The notes below the pieces were generated by a model. It was not told where the DNA came from and did not search any database. It was given only the letters and a program-made list of their open reading frames with translations. DNA of 8,490 nt. Origin: SIAJ01 sp036266155. Lineage in GTDB: Bacteria > Planctomycetota > Planctomycetia > Gemmatales > Gemmataceae. This document shows positions 7,301-8,490 of this stretch, piece by piece. Positions within the stretch are counted from its first letter, which is position 1. Each line of letters starts with the position of its first letter. The translations under genes were made by a program, and so were the position numbers. The DNA lies in NCBI GenBank assembly GCA_036266155.1, contig DATANR010000190.1, positions 1 to 8,490 of the forward strand, read 5' to 3'.

Positions 7301-7409
7301 TGTCCGAAAGGATGGGCAAGACATCGCGCGCAAAATCGATGGGCGGATCGGCTGCCGTGATTGGCCGCGTGATGATTAGCAGAAGCGATAGCCCGGAGAG
7401 TCGGATCAT
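4317..7409 (-). CDS. PSD1 and planctomycete cytochrome C domain-containing protein (PSCyt1-DUF1549-LamG-DUF1553)
   Basis: A large secreted protein of 1030 residues. Residues 1-20 form a Sec-type signal peptide (MIRLSGLSLLLII, then ITAAD as likely cleavage site). PSCyt1 follows, with heme motif C38-F-F-C41-H42 and M94 in ERMPPP as probable distal ligand. DUF1549 (PSCyt2, about 140-355) ends with a second CxxCH, C320-S-R-C323-H324, in ECSRCHDHKYDPI. A short predicted coiled coil (about 370-400) precedes a LamG/concanavalin-like domain (about 412-627, from YSFDE to VDEFRVYNRALTAAEV). DUF1553 (PSD1) spans about 690-960. The protein probably works at the cell surface or in the periplasm; electron transfer is implied by the heme motifs, and the LamG domain may bind glycans. 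The actual reaction is not established. ATG 7409 is preferred over TTG 7418 because it begins the signal peptide directly; neither has a Shine-Dalgarno. It is the first gene of the pair with the DUF1501 gene. Confidence 0.93.
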   Translation of the reverse strand: MIRLSGLSLLLIITRPITAADPPIDFARDVLPILSDNCFFCHGPDEKARKAKLRLDTKEGAFRVRDGQAVIVPGKSGESELIRRLIAEDADERMPPPKANRKLTSKQVDTLKRWIDDGAKWGQPWALTPIKKPVVPAGVMPIDYFIRTRVEQAGLKPAPEATREMWLRRVTLDLTGLPPTPAETDAFLADKTVDAYAKVVDRLLSSDRYGERMAADWLDVARFADTHGYQFDRARPVWPYRDWVIHAFNRNQRFDEFITWQLAGDLLPGATKEQRLATAFNRMHMQNEEGGIVAEEFRVAYVVDRVNTVGTAFLGLTMECSRCHDHKYDPIKQKDFYSLFAFFQNIDESGQTSYFTAATPVPALLLSTDEQDKKIAEMLGAIATKEQELTTARLAAKQAFAKWQRPKELTTPGLVAAYSFDELKANQIANSADVKLPGNAHEGPKLVPGKVGQAAELSGENGFVFPNVGHFTRTDPFTLSLWLKTSNHAPRATVIHHSQAPVDAGSRGYEVLLESGKVAVGLHHMWPGNSLKVVTKTAIPVDTWAHVTVTYDGSSTAAGLKIYLDGELSELQVIRDGLRKDITYGGEPNLAIGYRFRDNGFKGGAVDEFRVYNRALTAAEVAHVAGRIPLASRIGDDLFDYYAATVDAGAMKAADELKAARRALSQFINPIPEIMVMEEMKEPKPAYILKRGNYDQPGARVNADTLSALPPFPADQPRNRLGLARWLTSPSNPLTARVTVNRLWQQMFGRGIVETADNFGSTGSGPTHPELLDWLAADFIEHGWDVKRLLKQIALSATYRQSAKVTPDLLAKDPDSQLLARMPARRLTAEMLRDQALFTSGLLVEKQGGPSVYPYQPPGLWDEAMGRPGYPQSKGPDLYRRTLYTFWKRTAPPPTSTAFDAADRSVCTARRQSTSTPLQALALLNDPQIIEAARFLGQRMLKEGGGTRTEQAAWAFRVVVTRAATEKEQAILAKLFDEEAAYFTADAKAAEKLFAVGDGKTDAKLKPAELAAAASVALMILNHDAAVMRR

Positions 7410-7540
7410 GACTATCAAAGAGAAGGGACGAAGACGGTAGGTGGCATTATTCTATCCGGTCGCCTTGAGGCAGCGAGGCGTACCGATTGTTGTGCGGCGC
7501 AAGAACGGATAAAGTAATCCAGGTCTCACAGGGAACCGGT
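7410..7540. promoter_or_regulatory. Divergent intergenic region between the PSD1 gene and the second Uma2 gene
   Basis: This 131-nt gap must hold the start signals for the minus-strand PSD1-DUF1501 unit and the plus-strand Uma2 gene. On the plus strand TTGTTG (7487-7492) and TAAAGT (7510-7515) are spaced 17 nt, a weak sigma-70 match (3/6 and 4/6). I see no convincing promoter for the minus strand, whose leader is pyrimidine-rich (CTTCGTCCCTTCTCTTTG) and lacks a Shine-Dalgarno. No clear operator palindrome was noticed. Confidence 0.3.
7530..7534 (+). promoter_or_regulatory. Shine-Dalgarno AGGGA that fixes the second Uma2 start
   Basis: AGGGA lies 6 nt before the ATG at 7541. This supports that ATG over an in-frame TTG at 7487, which would add 18 residues unlike the Uma2 N-terminus and would overlap the only promoter-like sequence. 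Confidence 0.6.
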
Positions 7541-8125
7541 ATGAGCGTCTCCACGCCCCGAATGACAACCGCGGATCTGCTAGCGATGCCGGACGACGGC
7601 GTTGAACGGTGGCTGATCCGGGGGGAGTTGCGCGAGAAATACCCCAATCCGGAGGGGCCGCCCATGACCATTCGCAATCGGTTTCACAGCCGGGTCATGA
7701 CGCGGGCGAGCAAGCTAATCGACAATTGGCTCGATCAACAACCGGAACCGCGCGGCTCCGTCTTGTGCGGAGAGGCTGGGGTCCGCCTCTCTCGCGATCC
7801 AGATTCTACAGTAGGCATCGACGTTGTTTATGTTTCCGCCGACGTCGTTGCTCGTCAGGGCGACGATTCCAGTCTGATCGATGGAGTGCCGATCCTTGCC
7901 GTGGAAATCCTCTCTCCCAGCGACACGGTCGAGGAAATGCGCGACAAGGTGGCAGAATACTTGCATGCGGGCGTGCCGTTAGTTTGGGTGATTGACCCCT
8001 ACGATCGGATGGTACGCGTCTACCGACCGGGCACGCGGCCACAGTTTTTCGACGAGGCACAGGAACTGACTGGCGAGCCCCAGCTTGCGGGCTTCCGTCT
8101 GCCGATTGCGTTGTTGTTCAAATGA
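7541..8125 (+). CDS. Uma2 family protein (DUF820, PD-(D/E)XK nuclease-like fold), second copy
   Basis: A 194-residue protein with the standard Uma2 plan. The N-terminus MTTADLLAMPDDGVERWLI leads into RGEL with E29, and H49 starts the first helix. D94 (GIDVVYVS) and E122 (ILAVEILSPSDT) fit the two acidic positions of the restriction-endonuclease-like core. K136 and Y140 (MRDKVAEYLHAGVPLVWVID) lie in the conserved helix, and VRVYRPG follows. It is closer to the textbook Uma2 pattern (VEILSPSDT) than the first copy, and the two share little identity outside the motifs, so this is not a recent local duplication. Role unknown; nuclease activity is inferred from fold only. It diverges from the PSD1 gene. 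The next plus-strand gene starts 120 nt later, so shared transcription with it is possible but not shown. Confidence 0.9.
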   Translation: MSVSTPRMTTADLLAMPDDGVERWLIRGELREKYPNPEGPPMTIRNRFHSRVMTRASKLIDNWLDQQPEPRGSVLCGEAGVRLSRDPDSTVGIDVVYVSADVVARQGDDSSLIDGVPILAVEILSPSDTVEEMRDKVAEYLHAGVPLVWVIDPYDRMVRVYRPGTRPQFFDEAQELTGEPQLAGFRLPIALLFK

Positions 8126-8245
8126 ACACCGCTGTTGACGGATGAACTCCCTGTCGACCTCTCTAGCCTCCCGTCGCGTATAACCTACGTTGACCGTTCG
8201 ATTTCATTATCCGCACTCTTCTTGCGCAGCCGGGGACCTTTCCTC
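8126..8245. other. Intergenic region between the second Uma2 gene and the membrane-protein gene
   Basis: A 120-nt gap. TATAAC at 8179-8184 is a fair -10 hexamer but lacks a proper -35 at 17 nt. TTGACG (8135-8140) and TTGACC (8190-8195) resemble -35 boxes but have no matching -10 at normal spacing. GGGGA at 8232-8235/8236 lies 9 nt before the ATG at 8246 and may serve as Shine-Dalgarno. No terminator hairpin with a T-tract was seen after the Uma2 stop. Confidence 0.25.
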
Positions 8246-8490
8246 ATGATGGCCTCGCACCGTCCGGCCGAACAACCTCCCGCGCCTCCGCCCGATCCCG
8301 ATGTTCCCGTCCCGTCGCCCACCGCGTCGACCGGGAAGGCCACGCTCACACCGTCGAACTTCCTCGTCGGATTCGACTGGGTACTTGCGTTTGCTGTTCT
8401 TGCCCTGGGGTTCCTCGTTGCCTCTTTCGCGGTGCAGAATTCGGACTTCTGGATGCACTTGGCGACCGGCCGCCTGCTCACGGAGGGGAA
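8246..8490 (+). CDS. Putative integral membrane protein, N-terminal part (runs off the window)
   Basis: The frame from ATG 8246 (MMASHRPAEQPP) is open to the window end, giving 81 codons. Residues 7-37 form a proline-rich, probably disordered cytoplasmic tail (QPPAPPPDPDVPVPSP). One transmembrane helix is clear at about 45-63 (WVLAFAVLALGFLVASFAV), followed by NSDFWMHLATGRLLTEG. A D-x-W-x-HL-x-TG sequence just after the first helix resembles, from memory, the first periplasmic loop of large multi-pass bacterial membrane proteins of unknown or glycosyltransferase-like function, some with C-terminal TPR repeats. That assignment is inference; only the N-terminal architecture can be seen. The second ATG (8249) is an equally possible start. 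The minus-strand frames over the same DNA have no protein-like features. Confidence 0.7.
   Translation, partial: MMASHRPAEQPPAPPPDPDVPVPSPTASTGKATLTPSNFLVGFDWVLAFAVLALGFLVASFAVQNSDFWMHLATGRLLTEG

Noticed and set aside
5772..7379. A 535-codon open frame on the plus strand, antisense to the PSD1 gene
   Set aside because: Its translation is Arg/Val/Asp-rich with no domain, signal peptide or family motif, while the opposite strand encodes an unmistakable PSCyt/DUF1549/LamG protein. Long antisense open frames are expected in GC-rich genes.
2351..8125. The segment bounded by the two Uma2 genes as a composite mobile element
   Set aside because: The two genes are too different to act as flanking repeats, and there is no transposase, integrase, terminal inverted repeat or target duplication.
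8185..8481. Minus-strand open frames of 98 and 83 codons near the right edge
   Set aside because: They are low-complexity (Gly/Ser/Arg) reverse readings of the plus-strand proline-rich tail and transmembrane segment, which form a coherent protein on the plus strand.

Overview
The window most likely comes from a planctomycete (Planctomycetota) chromosome. The strongest sign is a coupled gene pair that is a hallmark of that phylum: a Tat-exported DUF1501 protein directly downstream of a very large secreted PSCyt1/PSCyt2/PSD1 (DUF1549/DUF1553) cytochrome-like protein. Two Uma2-family (DUF820) genes, which are often numerous in planctomycetes, and a GC-rich, Arg/Ala-rich coding style agree with this. 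Order or genus cannot be told from the sequence.

Layout from left to right. Positions 1-53 are unassigned edge sequence. A two-gene minus-strand unit follows, read right to left: a DoeB-like zinc deacylase (start about 2278, end 1259), then an enolase-superfamily acid-sugar dehydratase-like protein (start 1175, end 54). An imperfect 63-nt hairpin lies in the gap between them. Diverging from the deacylase is a plus-strand Uma2 gene (2351-2902) with a clear extended -10 promoter (TGGTATAAT) and a strong Shine-Dalgarno. It converges, with only 6 nt between stop codons, on the minus-strand PSD1-DUF1501 pair (7409 to 4317, then 4312 to 2909, 4 nt apart). A second, quite different Uma2 gene (7541-8125) diverges from the PSD1 gene. 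The window ends inside a plus-strand gene for a proline-rich, membrane-anchored protein (from 8246).

How the genes may work together. The deacylase and the enolase-superfamily enzyme probably serve one small-molecule catabolic route, removing an acyl group and then dehydrating or epimerising a carboxylate; the substrate is not evident. The PSD1 and DUF1501 proteins are probably exported and act together outside the cytoplasm: a two-CxxCH c-type cytochrome-like protein with a LamG-like insert, and a metallohydrolase-fold partner. Their function is poorly defined in general. The Uma2 proteins have a PD-(D/E)XK-nuclease-like core, but their biological role is unsettled. All gene-free stretches are shorter than about 135 nt. 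I saw no tRNA, rRNA, CRISPR array, transposase or integrase.
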